NCBI GenBank assembly: GCA_023630585.1
Contig: CM042544.1
Location: 12,673,756-12,737,755 of the forward strand
DNA from: Cranoglanis bouderius
Taxonomy: Eukaryota > Chordata > Actinopteri > Siluriformes > Cranoglanididae
Direction: 5' to 3'
DNA length: 64,000 nt
In this document: positions 11,765 through 25,273 of the stretch, one piece after another
Layout of the letters: every line of letters starts with the position of its first letter
How positions within the stretch are numbered: the first letter of the stretch is position 1
Program-made: the position numbers and the translations under genes
The notes under the pieces: generated by a model
What the model was told of the DNA's origin: nothing
The model's input: only the letters and a program-made list of their open reading frames with translations
The model's database searches: none

Positions 11765-12870
11765 CAGGTGCATCTAAAAAAAAAATAGAATATCGTGGAA
11801 AAGTTAATTTCTGTAATTTAATTCAAAAAGTGGGACTGAAGTGAAATATTTCAAGCCTTTTTTTGTTTTAATGTTGATGATTACAGCTTACAGCTCATGG
11901 AAATGAGATACTGGAAAAAGCCAGTATCTCAAAACTATTAGAATAAAGATTTATAATACAGCACTGTCGACCTGAGAAGATCTCTAATCAGCTAATTAGC
12001 TCAAAACAACTTTTTACTCAACCCCGTTGCTCAGTGGTCCAAAGTCCTCTTTTCAGATGAAAATAAATTTTGCATTTCATTTGGAAATCGAGGTCCCAGA
12101 GTCTGGAGGAAGAGTGGAGAGGCACAGAATCCAAGTTGCTTGAAGTCCAGTGTGAAGTTTCCACAGTCAGTGATGATTTGGGGTGCCATGTCATCTGCTG
12201 GTGTTGGTCCACTGTGTTTTCTCAAGTCGAGAGTCAATGCAGCATCTACCAGGAGATTTTAGAGCACTTCATGTTTCCATCTGCTGACAAGCTTTATGGA
12301 GATGCTAATTTCCTTTTCCAGCAGGACTTGGCACCTGCCCACAGTGCCAAAACTACTAGTAACTGGTTTGTTGACCATGGTATTACTGTACTTGAATTGG
12401 TCAGCCAACTCACCTGACCTGAACCCCATAGAGAATCTATGGGGTATTGTCAAGAGGAAGATGAGAGACACCAGACCCAACAACTCAGACGAGCTGAAGG
12501 CCGCTATAAAAGCAACCTGGGCTTCCATAACACCTCAGCAATGCCACAGGCTGATTGCCTCCATGCCACGCCGCATTAATGCAGTAATTCGTGCAAAAGG
12601 AGCCCCGACCAAGTATTGAGTGCATAAATTAACATACTTTTCAGAAGGTCGACATTTCTGTGTTATAAATTCTTTACTCTAATATTTTGAGATACTGGAT
12701 TTTTCCATGAGCTGTAAGCCATAATCATCAAGATTAAAACCAAAAAAAGCTTGAAATATTTCACTTTATGTGTAATGAATCTAGAATATATGAAAGTTCC
12801 ACTTTTTGAATTAAATTACCGGAAAAAAATTTATTTTCCCACAATACTCAAATTTTTTGAGATGCACCTG
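11765..12870 (+). mobile_element. Tc1-like transposon with internal deletion
   Basis: The inverted ends are CAGGTGCATCT on the left and AGATGCACCTG on the right, each flanked by TA (11763-11764 and 12871-12872). The + strand encodes the transposase C-terminus at about 12296-12619 (NSPDLNPIENLWGIVKRKM, ending AVIRAKGAPTKY). The preceding region (12010-12417) holds mid-transposase remnants in another frame. The N-terminal DNA-binding domain is missing, so the element is about 1.1 kb and not 1.6 kb. It is inactive. Confidence 0.93.
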
Positions 12871-12872
12871 TA

Positions 12873-13530
12873 CATAACTTCCTTAACAGCATTTTTCTGG
12901 ACCTGTCTCACAGAAAAAAAAAAAGTTTTTTCCTTGTTTTTTATTTTTTTTAACTGTACTTCCTTCATACCTACTTACCGTCATACCTTCTTTCATCCTT
13001 CATACCTACCTATGTATCAAAACTAAAGGGCACAATTTTGGAAACTGTACTTGAAAACAATGAACAGTTAACATATACTAATAAGTTTATTAACCTAGAA
13101 CAAAGTTTAAATTTGTGTAAATGCTTTTAGCAACTATATGAATTTTATTACATCGTCTGATGGATTTTTCTCTATAAAACGTTAAAGTAAGAGTAAATCA
13201 CTGCAAAGAAACTGTGTGAAATTGACATTAATAAATGTCTTGTAAGTAAATATCTTGACTAATTTGCTTCATTCAGAAATAATTCTGGGACTTTATTAAT
13301 TACAGTGTTCTCATACTTTTGGATTTTTCTTTTTTTTTTCATTTAAGGAAGTATTTCTTTCTTTTCTTTTTTTTTTTTTTCATTTACTTTGTACCTGCAG
13401 TGTTTGTTGTATAACTTGTATAACAGCATTCCAAGAGGGAAAGATGGAATATTTGATATATTACATAATACTGAAAAGAAGTAGTCCAATAGTCCAATAC
13501 TACTAATAATAATAATCATAATAAAGCATG

Positions 13531-13582
<52 letters not shown>

Positions 13583-13960
13583 ACAGAGAGAGAGCGAGAG
13601 AGAGAGAGAGAGAGAGACTGCAATAAAGTCAGTGTTCAGTTGCACATTGGTCATTTTTTCATGTCTGCTTCTTGCAAATTAATTGTGAATGTGTTAAAAT
13701 TGTAGAAGTTCAAATAAATTTTGGTAAAATAAAAAAACTGAATTAATATGTGAATAAATACTGTAAATAATAATGATAATAAAAAATTGTCCCAGCATGT
13801 ATTTACTGAATAATCTTTGAGTAACTGAATAATATTACTGAATAATTTTGAGAATAGAAATATTTCTAATATTTTTACATGAACATGCCCACATACATAC
13901 ATACACACCCCATGTCTTTGTTCCTCCCTTCTTTTGTTCTGGTTCCTGGAAATGACAAAG
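12873..13960. other. Non-coding stretch with (TG)n/(GA)n repeat
   Basis: No gene is recognised. A compound repeat of (TG)n followed by (GA)n lies at about 13531-13617. The rest is AT-rich. Confidence 0.6.
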
Positions 13961-13961
13961 C

Positions 13962-13973
13962 ACATAAATAAAA
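13962..13973 (+). promoter_or_regulatory. Candidate TATA box of the EF-hand gene
   Basis: The sequence ATAAATAAAAGG lies about 30 bp before a segment (about 13995-14052) that ends in a strong splice donor (ACACAG/GTAAGG). Together they look like a promoter with a non-coding first exon for the gene whose coding exons start at 16009. This is inference from spacing and motif only. Confidence 0.4.
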
Positions 13974-13994
13974 GGTTACGATGCATTTCTCTTT

Positions 13995-14052
13995 CAGTCT
14001 TCTCCTCCGACACATCCAGAAGAAGCTCTATACTTCTGTACACGTAACACAG
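13995..14052 (+). other. Candidate 5' non-coding exon of the EF-hand gene
   Basis: A short segment lies between a TATA-like motif and a near-consensus donor at 14053 (GTAAGG). The next matching acceptor would be CACGCAG at 15985, 23 bp before the start codon at 16009. The start of this exon is a guess. Confidence 0.4.
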
Positions 14053-15985
<1,933 letters not shown>

Positions 15986-16008
15986 TGCTTGGTTGAGACT
16001 TTGCTGTA

Positions 16009-16803
16009 ATGGCTCACTTCAGTCTCTGGGTTGCAGCGTTGAGCCTGGTTTGCCTCATCGCAGCGGTCACCTCGGACAACGGTTTGTTTTACAATTTCTA
16101 TTTCAACACTGGTGATCACTCTAAACAACACAAAATCTCGGGCAAATTTCTGTGGCCAACTTTCATGGTTATCTAAGAAAAGGATCATTTCCACACTGTC
16201 TCCATAATGTAGAGGAACTATCGAAACGTATTAAGTGACCCAGATAACAACGACAAATGGCTGTGTTAATTAAAGTTTTATTGCATACAGGCGATAGTCA
16301 TTAGACTTTTATTACAAGCTGGGATTTCAATCTCTCTCTCTCGCTCTCTAATCACACTCCTGCCACAATGCACAAAAGTAAGGTGAAAGTACAAGTAGAA
16401 ACAATTACCCTGTTAAGAAATACTTCTCCTATTTAATAACATTATTTATAACTTCTTCCGTCTCCATTTCTCTCTCTCAGTTCCACAGACGAACACCGTG
16501 CCCAGTGAGAACGTCTGTGCCGAGTTCTTCAATGAAGGCTCCACCATGACTATTGCACGGGTCTTTGACATGGTCGCAATCAAATTCAGGGATTATGTGC
16601 CGGTGTGTATCCGCTTTCTGGCAAAATGTCTGTCAACACAGACATACATACACATATACTGTATGCTATGTCAGGTGTTTTTGTTTTTCTGCTCCTGTTC
16701 TGTGTTTCCTGTAACCGAAGCTGGCATGAACACTGACAAGGCACTTTATTTTTTTGACACATTTCTCAGTCATACCAGTCACAACAATGTGTAGCTAAAG
16801 CGC

Positions 16804-16843
<40 letters not shown>

Positions 16844-16979
16844 GGACCTGGGCACTGAGCTGATCCGTGACTTCATGAGGTATGCTGATAGTGACCGGGA
16901 TGACCGTCTGAACCAAGCTGAATGTCAGAGTCTGATCGAGTTCATCAAGCGTAGGACTCCAGTCCAGCAAAGAAAGTAA
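16009..16979 (+). CDS. Small secreted protein with one EF-hand (unnamed)
   Basis: Three coding exons join in frame: 16009-16081, 16481-16602 and 16845-16979 (stop 16977-16979), giving 109 aa. The start ATG opens a typical signal peptide (MAHFSLWVAALSLVCLIAAV, cleavage near residue 22). The mature part has two cysteines (37 and 92), which could form a single disulfide. A 12-residue EF-hand loop lies at 80-91 (DSDRDDRLNQAE), with acids at positions 1, 3, 5 and 12 and Leu at 8. Asp replaces the usual Gly at position 6. Helical segments flank the loop (ELIRDFMRYA before, CQSLIEFIKRR after). No second loop is recognisable; residues 38-65 may be a degenerate partner. It is therefore not a standard S100, calmodulin or parvalbumin. 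The donor of exon 1 is GTTTGT (weak), and the acceptor of exon 3 is a (CT)n microsatellite. I do not recognise the family. A secreted calcium-binding role is inferred only from the signal peptide and loop. Confidence 0.85.
16807..16842. repeat. (CT)n tract forming the acceptor of EF-hand gene exon 3
   Basis: About 18 CT units end directly in the AG acceptor (CTAG) of the last coding exon, so the microsatellite is the polypyrimidine tract. Confidence 0.95.
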
Positions 16980-17203
16980 CTTAGCACTTTGGAGGTCTTC
17001 AAAGAAGTAGATGGTTCAAGAGGATTTTAACAGATACACAGTATAAGAGCTTAAAATACAACTTTTTTTCCTAAGTTTACTTTAATTGCAATCAGCTAGA
17101 TTACATATATAAAATTTATTCTGTAACAATTAGGATATATATTACAACTGACTTGAGTTTACTGATAGGCAAGTGAGATTCTGATGTGACTGATTCATGC
17201 AGG

Positions 17204-17209
17204 AATAAA
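17204..17209 (+). terminator. Candidate polyadenylation signal of the EF-hand gene
   Basis: An AATAAA hexamer lies 225 bp after the stop codon. It is the first canonical hexamer after the stop. Confidence 0.6.
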
Positions 17210-17344
17210 CTCTCATTAAAATGGGAAGTCTTGAACTGGGTGTTTACTGATGTAAAGATCTGCATTTGTATAAAAGTGTTGTATGCATATGCACATATTT
17301 TGCATATTTAAAAGGTGCCATTTGGGCCATGAGTCACACACACA

Positions 17345-17346
<2 letters not shown>

Positions 17347-17430
<84 letters not shown>
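17347..17430. repeat. (CT)n/(CA)n compound microsatellite
   Basis: About 68 bp of CT units flanked on both sides by CA units. Confidence 0.95.
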
Positions 17431-17431
<1 letters not shown>

Positions 17432-17439
17432 GCACATAC

Positions 17440-18469
17440 ACACACATACATACACACAAAATGTTCTTGTATATCTCCTTTATGCATTAGTAGTCACTAC
17501 TTTTAATTCTCATAGACATAACAGACATAAATTATTTCCTCACTGTATCAAGACGTTAGAAGTAAACTGAACATAAGAGCACTGATAGGTGAAACTACTG
17601 AAGATGAGAACATTTTATATGTATATGAGAAGTAAAGTTTGAATTATGGTACAGTTTCCCACATGGACACACCCATACAGACTAGAAACTGTGCTGTCAG
17701 AAACAGGAACAGAAATATCAGCGATAAATCTATAGGCAGGTTTATAATCGTAAAGTGCTGGCACAGGAAAAAAAAAAAAAAAGTTCTTTCCCAGTGGAGA
17801 ATCTTTCAGCAAAGAGAAAAGCCACACAACCTCATCAGTCATTTCCATCAGCACTTTAGCAAAACACTTAGGACAATATACATTATTAACCGACGCTGAT
17901 TATTTTGCTTGAAATATTAATGAACTAAAAGATCAACGGACCTGAAAACGAAACGTAGAGGATGTCTGATCAAAGTTTCAAATTAGAAAAGAGCTGAAGC
18001 AGAGAAGCGTGAGAGCAGCACACAGGTATGTATACCAGAAACAGATGGTTCAGTAAAAAGTGAAAATAAAAAGAAACAAATATCTCTGACCTATAAAGTG
18101 CATGAGGCTCCTAATAAATACCTCCTGAAGCAGCCGCACATATAAAACCCAAAACTCAGCGGGTGGTGAGGTGTAGATTCTCCACATGCAGCTTTATGAG
18201 CTGACCTCTGACCTCACCTGTTCCCTTAGCAACAGCTCTCCTCTCCGGCTTCCTGACAAACAGCTGAAAGGGTGTGCATGCGTGTTTTACTCAGATTGTC
18301 TTTTTTTTTTTTTTACTAGTTGTCTTTTCAGTCATGATTGATTTATCTGTAAAAGCATGTTTCCCTGCACTGAGAAAAGAACTCAAAACTCACACATAAA
18401 GACACAAACATGGAAGTGCCTCAGTTTCTGCCTGATGATGTATTAATAAAACAAAATTTTTCCTTCTGT
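17440..18469. other. Non-coding stretch, no feature recognised
   Basis: No credible exon or recognisable transposon. A short poly(A) is at about 17768-17783 and a poly(T) at about 18300-18314. Confidence 0.55.
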
Positions 18470-18650
18470 GTTGAAGTTATGGAGAAATTAAACGCAACAG
18501 GGCATGCTGTTATATGACAACAATCAACAACGGAGTGATGTGATCCAGCCCGATGGAAAGTGTAGTTACTGTTACCACCCCAAAGTTGATTTTACAATAA
18601 CAGCACATTCTTAAGTGTTTTATTCCACTTATAACTGCCAAGAATGACGA
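18470..18650. repeat. Diverged relative of the 0.6 kb dispersed repeat
   Basis: It shares a GTTGATT...ATAACAGCA...TTTTATTCCACT pattern and the ATCAAC...GGAGTG arrangement with the repeats at 6498 and 44940. The two halves are partly complementary (ACAATCAACAACGGAGTGAT against ACCACCCCAAAGTTGATTTT), which suggests a palindromic element. Confidence 0.45.
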
Positions 18651-19039
18651 ATTTTAATTTATTATAAAGTAATAAACAGTTTAGCATTACATTTAATGTT
18701 TAATGTAAAGCGGAACACTAGCAAGACAAGTTGGTTCCTGTTATTGCTGATATCACAGCTTTAAACAGTCATTCCCAGTTTAAACAGACAATCCAGTTAG
18801 AGCTGCTGTTACAGAAAATTAATGAACATTTTCTGACCGATCAAGAGTCGAGAATTCATATTAGAACAGATACGACATTTCCTCAAGTTTGCCTCATCCT
18901 AAGACCTTCGTTGTTAGAGTGTAATGGTTGCAGGTTTGAATTTGTGACCTATAGATTTGAAACATTTCTAGTGTAACAAATACCCTTAGACCTGCAATAA
19001 GTTTTGAGTTAATTGTTTTTCTGTTCTTTTCTCAGCGCA

Positions 19040-19055
19040 GAAAAAAAAAAAAAAA

Positions 19056-19143
<88 letters not shown>
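19040..19143. repeat. Poly(A)-(AT)n compound tract
   Basis: About 19 A followed by about 84 bp of AT dinucleotides. Confidence 0.95.
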
Positions 19144-19153
<10 letters not shown>

Positions 19154-19940
19154 GGATGTGAGGTTGTGTGAAAGATATAGTGGATAATATAAGCACATTC
19201 TGTGTGCATATGTTGTGAAAGGCAACTTTCGAAAATAGCCTAAATGACACCTGTATTCCCCCCTTCACATTTTCTCTTTTATGCTTGTGGCTTTTCAGAT
19301 GTGCCAGTGGCATTCACTTTTGGCCCTGTGTTTTTGTCTTTGACTTCAGTGATAGTGTATGGCTGACAAATCCAAAACGGCACTTAAGACGGCAGATGAG
19401 CACACACAATTGTAAGGAAACGACAGAAATAAACGTGGCAGGGAAAGAATCGATCGGACGGAAAGAAGGGCAACATTAAGGTTGAATGAAAGCAGAGCAG
19501 ACAAGAGGAGGGCGAATGAGAGAGGTACATTCCTATTCCTCCTGCTCCTCCTCCTCTATTCTTTCTTTTCTCTACCTCACTCTCACTTCAAAACAACAGC
19601 TGAAGAGCTCACAGGTGGCTTCGAAAACAGAGTAAAAAACAGCCCTTATTCAAACCCCCCCCCCTTAAAATGCAGTGCTAAGCAATCAACACTCACTTTT
19701 AAAGAAGTTCTATATCAAGCTACCATTGTCCATCTGGAGTTAACTTAATCTGCACTAAAGTAATGTTCACACACCAACACAGCGTCAGAGAGGAAGGATA
19801 TATACTTATAAAGGAGGTATGAATATACACGAACATGCAAATTTGAAAAGTTTTTCTCCTGGCATCTTTGATATAGCCTGGGTCCCCACCAACATGTACA
19901 GCATTCACTGTTCTGCTTGGGGGGGAACAACAACAACAAC
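19144..19940. other. Non-coding stretch, no feature recognised
   Basis: Short open frames exist but show no domain, splice context or repeat relation that would support a gene. Confidence 0.55.
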
Positions 19941-20249
19941 AAAAAAAACCAATAGAAACCCTCATAGAATTTGTAATGGTTTTAACGGTTATAATGGGGA
20001 TTGTATTGGTTTTAATGGAAATTGTAATGGTTCCTGTGGGTCTCTACTGGTAAATTGTTGCCAACTATTCATGGCATGTTATGTCTATTGGATACTATTA
20101 AGGACCTACGTCCTTAATATATCCTACTATGTAATAAAAACAATTTGGTAATGGTTTTAATGGTTAACAGCTTATGGTTTGTAATGGTATTTGTAGTGGA
20201 AACCATTAGAATTTCTGTGATGGTTTCTATTAAGTTTTTTTTTTTTTTT
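19941..20249. mobile_element. ~300-bp MITE with inverted ends and TAATGGT-rich body
   Basis: The left end (AAAAAAAACCAATAGAAACC) and the right end read in reverse (AAAAAAAACTTAATAGAAAC) match over about 40 bp, including the following AGAA-TT-TAATGGTTT. The body repeats the word TAATGGT. A hairpin lies near the middle at 20091-20125 (arms TATTAAGGAC and GTCCTTAATA around CTAC). There is no coding capacity. The class is not identified. Confidence 0.7.
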
Positions 20250-20690
20250 CAACAACTAAAAAAATCAACACCATCCTCAACCAGCCCAAAAGCTGTTGTT
20301 GTGTGAACATGAACCTATTAACCTATGCATTAATGATAGCTTGAAATAGAACTTATTTAAAAGTGAGTGTTATTTGATTAACACTGCATTATGCCGAAAG
20401 TATAAATAGTCACAACATCTCAGTGTGGTAGATGATCATCACACAACACACACAACAGTCATTTACAGGTTTTTTTTTTGTTTGTTTTTTTGTTTGTTTG
20501 TTTTTTACACACATTTACTATTTATACTGAGTTCACGTTTTCAAAGCTCTTCACGCGGTTAGCACACCAGCGCTCTATGTGGACAGAACTGTAGATCAGC
20601 TTTCCCTGCTTGGACCCAAAAGACTTTCAAAATACACATATTCTTTTCTCACTGTAACTCAACCTCCAGTTGTGTTTCTGGAGGATTTTT

Positions 20691-20815
<125 letters not shown>

Positions 20816-21065
20816 ATATATTCAGTATAAGTTCAAAACCCAACAAAATCGAACTTGGTTTCATCTACTCATATAAAAAAAAATCTTAAAATAAATGAAT
20901 AAATAATCCAATCAAACAACCAATCACAGCTGATTCTCAGTTTAGCTGAAGACCTACCCAGGTGGTTTGTTTTCCACAGCACAAGCATCTATACAAAACC
21001 TGTGGCCAAATGCAGAAGAAGAGAGAGCTGACTAATATTGCATTGAAAAGTGATGAATTGACCTG

Positions 21066-21190
21066 ATTCAAATGAATATTCCACATGAATGAAATATTAC
21101 ATCAACACAATTACTTGAAAAAGTAAGCAACCTGAAAGACAAAATTGTGTTGATGTAATACATTTTGTTCATGCAGGAATCAAATTCAGT
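21066..21190. repeat. Imperfect inverted repeat able to fold as a long hairpin
   Basis: Arms of about 47 bp (21066-21112 and 21142-21190) are largely complementary; the best part is ATTACATCAACACAATT against AATTGTGTTGATGTAAT. The loop is about 29 nt. It is probably a small MITE; a microRNA-like hairpin is possible but unsupported. Confidence 0.7.
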
Positions 21191-21289
21191 GCATCACTAT
21201 TTGCAGTATACTGTATATCTAATAGATATATTTAAAGCTTGGCACATGTGTGGTACAGTGTATATGTGTGTCTGTGTTTGCAGTTATAA

Positions 21290-21705
21290 AAACCTCCACT
21301 CTTCTGGGAAGGCTTTCCACTACATTTTGGAGAGTGGCTGTGGGGATTTGTGTTCATTCAGCCACAAGAGCATTAGTGAGGACAGGCACTGATGTCAGGT
21401 GAGGAGGCCTTTTGCACAGTCAGCGTTCCAGTTCACTCCACGGGTATTCAGTGGGGTTGAGGTCAGGGCTCTGTGCAGTCCACTCGAGTTCTTCCACTCC
21501 ATCCTTGGCAATCCATGTCTTCATGGACCATGTTTGGGTTGGGTCCCTTAGTTCCAGTGAAGGGAAGTTGTAATGCTATAGCATACAAAGACATTTTATA
21601 CAACCGTGTACTTCCAACTTTGTGGCAAGAGTTTTGGGAAGAACCACATATGGTCGTGATGGTCAGGTGTCCACAAAGTTTTGGCCATATAGTGTATATA
21701 TAGTA
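21290..21705 (-). mobile_element. Tc1-type transposon remnant
   Basis: It ends in a terminal repeat, GTCCACAAAGTTTTGGCCAT followed by ATAGTGTA. The reverse strand carries decayed transposase sequence around 21463-21600, which shares CACTGGAACTAAG with 38930. The same terminal sequence in the other orientation is at 37481. It is truncated at the left. Confidence 0.6.
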
Positions 21706-21845
21706 TTTTTGTAACATTCGTGGAATGCTTTTATTTTTTTGTATTTGGTATTTACTCCCTGCAAATATGGAATATAATATGAAAATATAGCACAGAGGAC
21801 GTATATTGCAGCATTTCTTTATTTCTTTATTTCTTTATTTATATA

Positions 21846-22110
21846 TATCTCTCACCTCTGGAGTTGGGGGTTTGATTCCCGCCTCCGCCCTGGGTGTGCA
21901 GAGTTTGCATGTTCTTCCTGTGCTCCTCCGGGTACTCCAGTTTCCTTCCTAGTCCAAAGACATGCGTTGTAGGCTGATTGGCATTTCCAAAGTATTCATA
22001 GTGTGTGAATGGGTGTGAGTGTGTGCACATGATTGTCCCCTGGGATAGGCTCCAGGCTCCCTGTGACCGTGTGTAGGATAAGCGGTATAGAAAACGGATG
22101 GATGGATGGA
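21846..22110 (+). repeat. Dispersed teleost SINE-like repeat
   Basis: The block runs from a tRNA B-box-like GGTTTGATTCCC through GCATGTTCTTCCTGTG, CCAAAGACATG and GATAGGCTCCAGGCTCC, to a GATG/GATG-type tail. Related copies in this window are at 24165, 35447 (reverse) and 40895 (reverse). Classification as a SINE is from memory of the pattern. Confidence 0.6.
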
Positions 22111-22188
22111 TAATTGTAATGTTACCTGATGTTAGGGTTTTATGAATGTAAAGTTCTCTTGAGAGAGAACCTTTGCTAGTGTTCTGGT

Positions 22189-23157
22189 TAGGGATGCACC
22201 AATACTGATACTCATATTATTACCGATATGATTTATTCGTACTAGTATTCATAAAAGACACTCTGATACCAATATCTGATACTGTGTGATGTAAGGTTAG
22301 CCTAGGCTGCCGCGCTGATGAACTGATGACACGAAATGACAGCGATCTGGACGTATTCCACGATTAATGACCAAAGCGCAGCAGAATGCACTGTGCTCTG
22401 TGAAAATATCAAGAGGATGAACGGCAGATTCTTCCTACAATACAAGTCAAGTTAAACCATAAAACTCAGGAGGAGGAGTTCATTACTTGCAGTACACAGC
22501 AGCAATGACACAGGCCAGGCAATAAAGTGTCTACAGACAAAACTAGGTGGGTGAAAATAAATGTTCCTACACAGTATGTTGTTCTTGACTATCAGCAAGA
22601 ACAAATTTTCATTTTAAACCAACATGAGGAAACCAGATAAACACAAATATACCAGTGATTCACTGTCCTACTGGCTCATGTCCTGTTTTTAGGTTTTTGT
22701 AATTAGAGCTGGCAGATCGCTATAGACAAAACAGGCTTAACGGAGAGAGCTCGGGCGCAAACAAGAGCAAAATGACCACCTTCTTCTTACATCCATTCTC
22801 TTGTGTTGGCGCCCTCTTCAGGACAGTTTGGCAAAAACGTTTCAGTAATTTGTAAACATGAGATTTAGATTGGCTTGGCTGAGAAGTGTGGGGGGGGGGT
22901 CACTGAGGGATCTGGTAGGTAGCTCTCAGCTTAAACATTTTTTTTAAAATGACCTTTTTATACTGAAAATGATTACTGAGTGTTGGTTAGGATTAAAATC
23001 AAAGTGTGCTGTCACTCTTTCTCTTGCCAGTATCTCATACGGAAGTGCAGCAACGTGTCCAGTATCAGAATACCAATATCAGGGATTACCAAATAACATG
23101 TACACTTCCTCATACTTGGGCTGAAAAAAAAAAGAAAATGGTATTTCCGCATCCCTA
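22189..23157. mobile_element. Non-autonomous hAT-type element with 8-bp target duplication
   Basis: The ends are inverted: TAGGGATGCACCAATACTGA on the left, and TAGGGATGCGGAAATACCAT read from the right. The flanks are GTTCTGGT (22181-22188) and GTTCAGGT (23158-23165), an 8-bp direct repeat with one mismatch, as expected for hAT. The element is about 969 bp and has no recognisable transposase. Near the left end are several GATACT-type words. Confidence 0.8.
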
Positions 23158-23165
23158 GTTCAGGT

Positions 23166-23787
23166 AGAATGAGTTGATTTTGATGCATGTATGAAGTTTT
23201 TTTGCTAATTTTACTGCTTTTTGGATGTGAGGTTACCTGTTATACCGAGCTGCATGTTGCTAAAGAGAAATGTGTCAAACGTTTTGAAAAAGTGAACCCA
23301 GTATCGAGAGATGTGTGTAACCAATTGTAAAACAAAAACAGAACCAAAACATTATGAATGAGCCTCCCCAATACACCATGTGCTTCGTGTATGAAAGCAG
23401 CCATGATCAACACCAAGATGTGCTTTAACATGAAGAAGGAAGCTGAGACAACACACAAATCCTTCATAAACCACAAAACTACTCCGGACATGCACGCACA
23501 CGTTAGCAGGTAGCACCACCCATCATGAATGAATATGTGCTTGTTTACAGTCTGCCTACACCCCAACATGAGACAAAGAGCCACAGCATAGGAAGATAAT
23601 CTGGTTTATGTGTGTGTCCGAGACATAATATGACTGCAACAGCTTAGTGTGTGAGTGATAGATAATCAGAAATGGCCTGTGCGTGTGTGAGTGAGTGTGT
23701 ATGTGAATCCCATGGAGACCACTCAGGAAACACAGGGATCCTGTTTTTGAGCTTTGTGCAGACATCCATTGTTGGACTGATTAGTCT

Positions 23788-23788
<1 letters not shown>
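23166..23788. other. Non-coding stretch, no feature recognised
   Basis: Nothing beyond short uninformative open frames. Confidence 0.5.
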
Positions 23789-23850
<62 letters not shown>

Positions 23851-23982
23851 AGAGAGTTCTATCAGAAATCTATTGTCATTTAAAGACCCTTGTGTACTTC
23901 CTGTCCATTATCCATTTAAATACTTAATACTGTAGCTAGTGCATGCCCAACATAGTCTTCTTCAGTGGACTCTCCTTTCCTG

Positions 23983-24028
<46 letters not shown>
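23789..24028. repeat. Two (CA)n microsatellites
   Basis: Pure CA tracts at about 23789-23846 and 23991-24028. Confidence 0.95.
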
Positions 24029-24031
<3 letters not shown>

Positions 24032-24164
24032 GTCTCACTGTCTCCATTCTTGCTGAACATTACGGCTGAATATAACCATATACTCAAGCTCTTTTCATTA
24101 AGGTACATGAATATGACACAAAAGTAAAGACCTTTTCTATCTTTAAGAAGTCACACTTTATACA

Positions 24165-24440
24165 CAGCGCATAGCTCCAGGGTCCTAAGTTCCATCCTGA
24201 GCTCGGGTTACTGTCTATGTGGAGTTTTGCGTGTTCTTCCTGCGTCTGTGTGGGTTTCCTGTGCGCTCTCTGGTTTCCTCCCACCTCCCAAAAACATGTC
24301 AGTAGCTGGATTGAATGAGTGTGTGTACACGGTGCCCTGCGATGGACTGGTGTCCCATCTAGGATGTCTTCCCACCAGTGTTCCTGACATCCTGAGGCTC
24401 TGGATCCACAGTGACCCTGGCAAGGATAAACTTCAGGTAA
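24165..24440 (+). repeat. Dispersed teleost SINE-like repeat
   Basis: It has TGTGGAGTTTTGCGTGTTCT, TTTCCTCCCACCTCCCAAAA, CATGTCAGTAGCTGGATT and CCCTGCGATGGACTGGTGTC in order, a known fish dispersed-repeat pattern also found reversed at 40895-41120. Confidence 0.6.
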
Positions 24441-25270
24441 CTCTTTAACTGCCTGAGAGGCTGCCACATTCTCACCCACAAAGACCGCAGTTGAGATACG
24501 CTGAAGGAAAACATCTACCCGACTGAAGCACTTGGCAGCAAAGCAACATCTCTCCACCTCTAATTAAAATAATTACAGCTTCATATCCACGGCATGTAAT
24601 AACATCAAGCTTGCAGCCAGTGACATCACCAAGCATCTGTTTAAAAAAAACCACAAAAAAAAACCAGGCTAAACACCTGAAGCAATTTGGCTTTTGAAAG
24701 AAAAAGACATATTTCATATTTCCACTGAAACATCACTGAACTCAGCAGAATCTTCTTCATAGCTGGCAGTCAGCATCAATGACTCACATACAGCTAAATG
24801 TATCTGTTAGTGTTAGTGTAAGCATATTTGCAAGAGTATCAGACACTTTAACAACCATCACAGGAATAAGATGCATAGGGGAGTGCATAGCATCCATTCT
24901 AACAAGACCTCTTGATAGTTCTTTTCAAACGTTACAATGTACAACGCAGCTACACAGCAGCCCAAGCAGTGTGTTTATTACCTAGAATGCGCTGTGTGGT
25001 TTAATTTTAACACTGAAAACGGCTGCAAGCTCCTGATAACATTTACAAATTTAAGATTCAAATGACTATGTAATGAAATACAGCATAGATTTCAATTTTT
25101 TTTTTAGTTTATTTATACGTCGGTTTATTGTACTTTATCACTATTATTATTACCACCAGGTCACTTAAAGAGATCAGCTGCAGATAATGGCAGAAAATGA
25201 ACCTAATTTGTGTGGGGAAAAAAAAAAAAATCTGTCATTAAATTGGCCAACAGATTTCCACTCTGGAGAG
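24441..25270. other. Non-coding stretch, no feature recognised
   Basis: No coding or repeat feature that I can support. Confidence 0.5.
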
Positions 25271-25273
25271 TTA

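Noticed and set aside
19032..19313. Isoleucine/tyrosine repeat open frames (also near 20.7 and 26.4 kb)
   Set aside because: Pure artefacts of (AT)n tracts.
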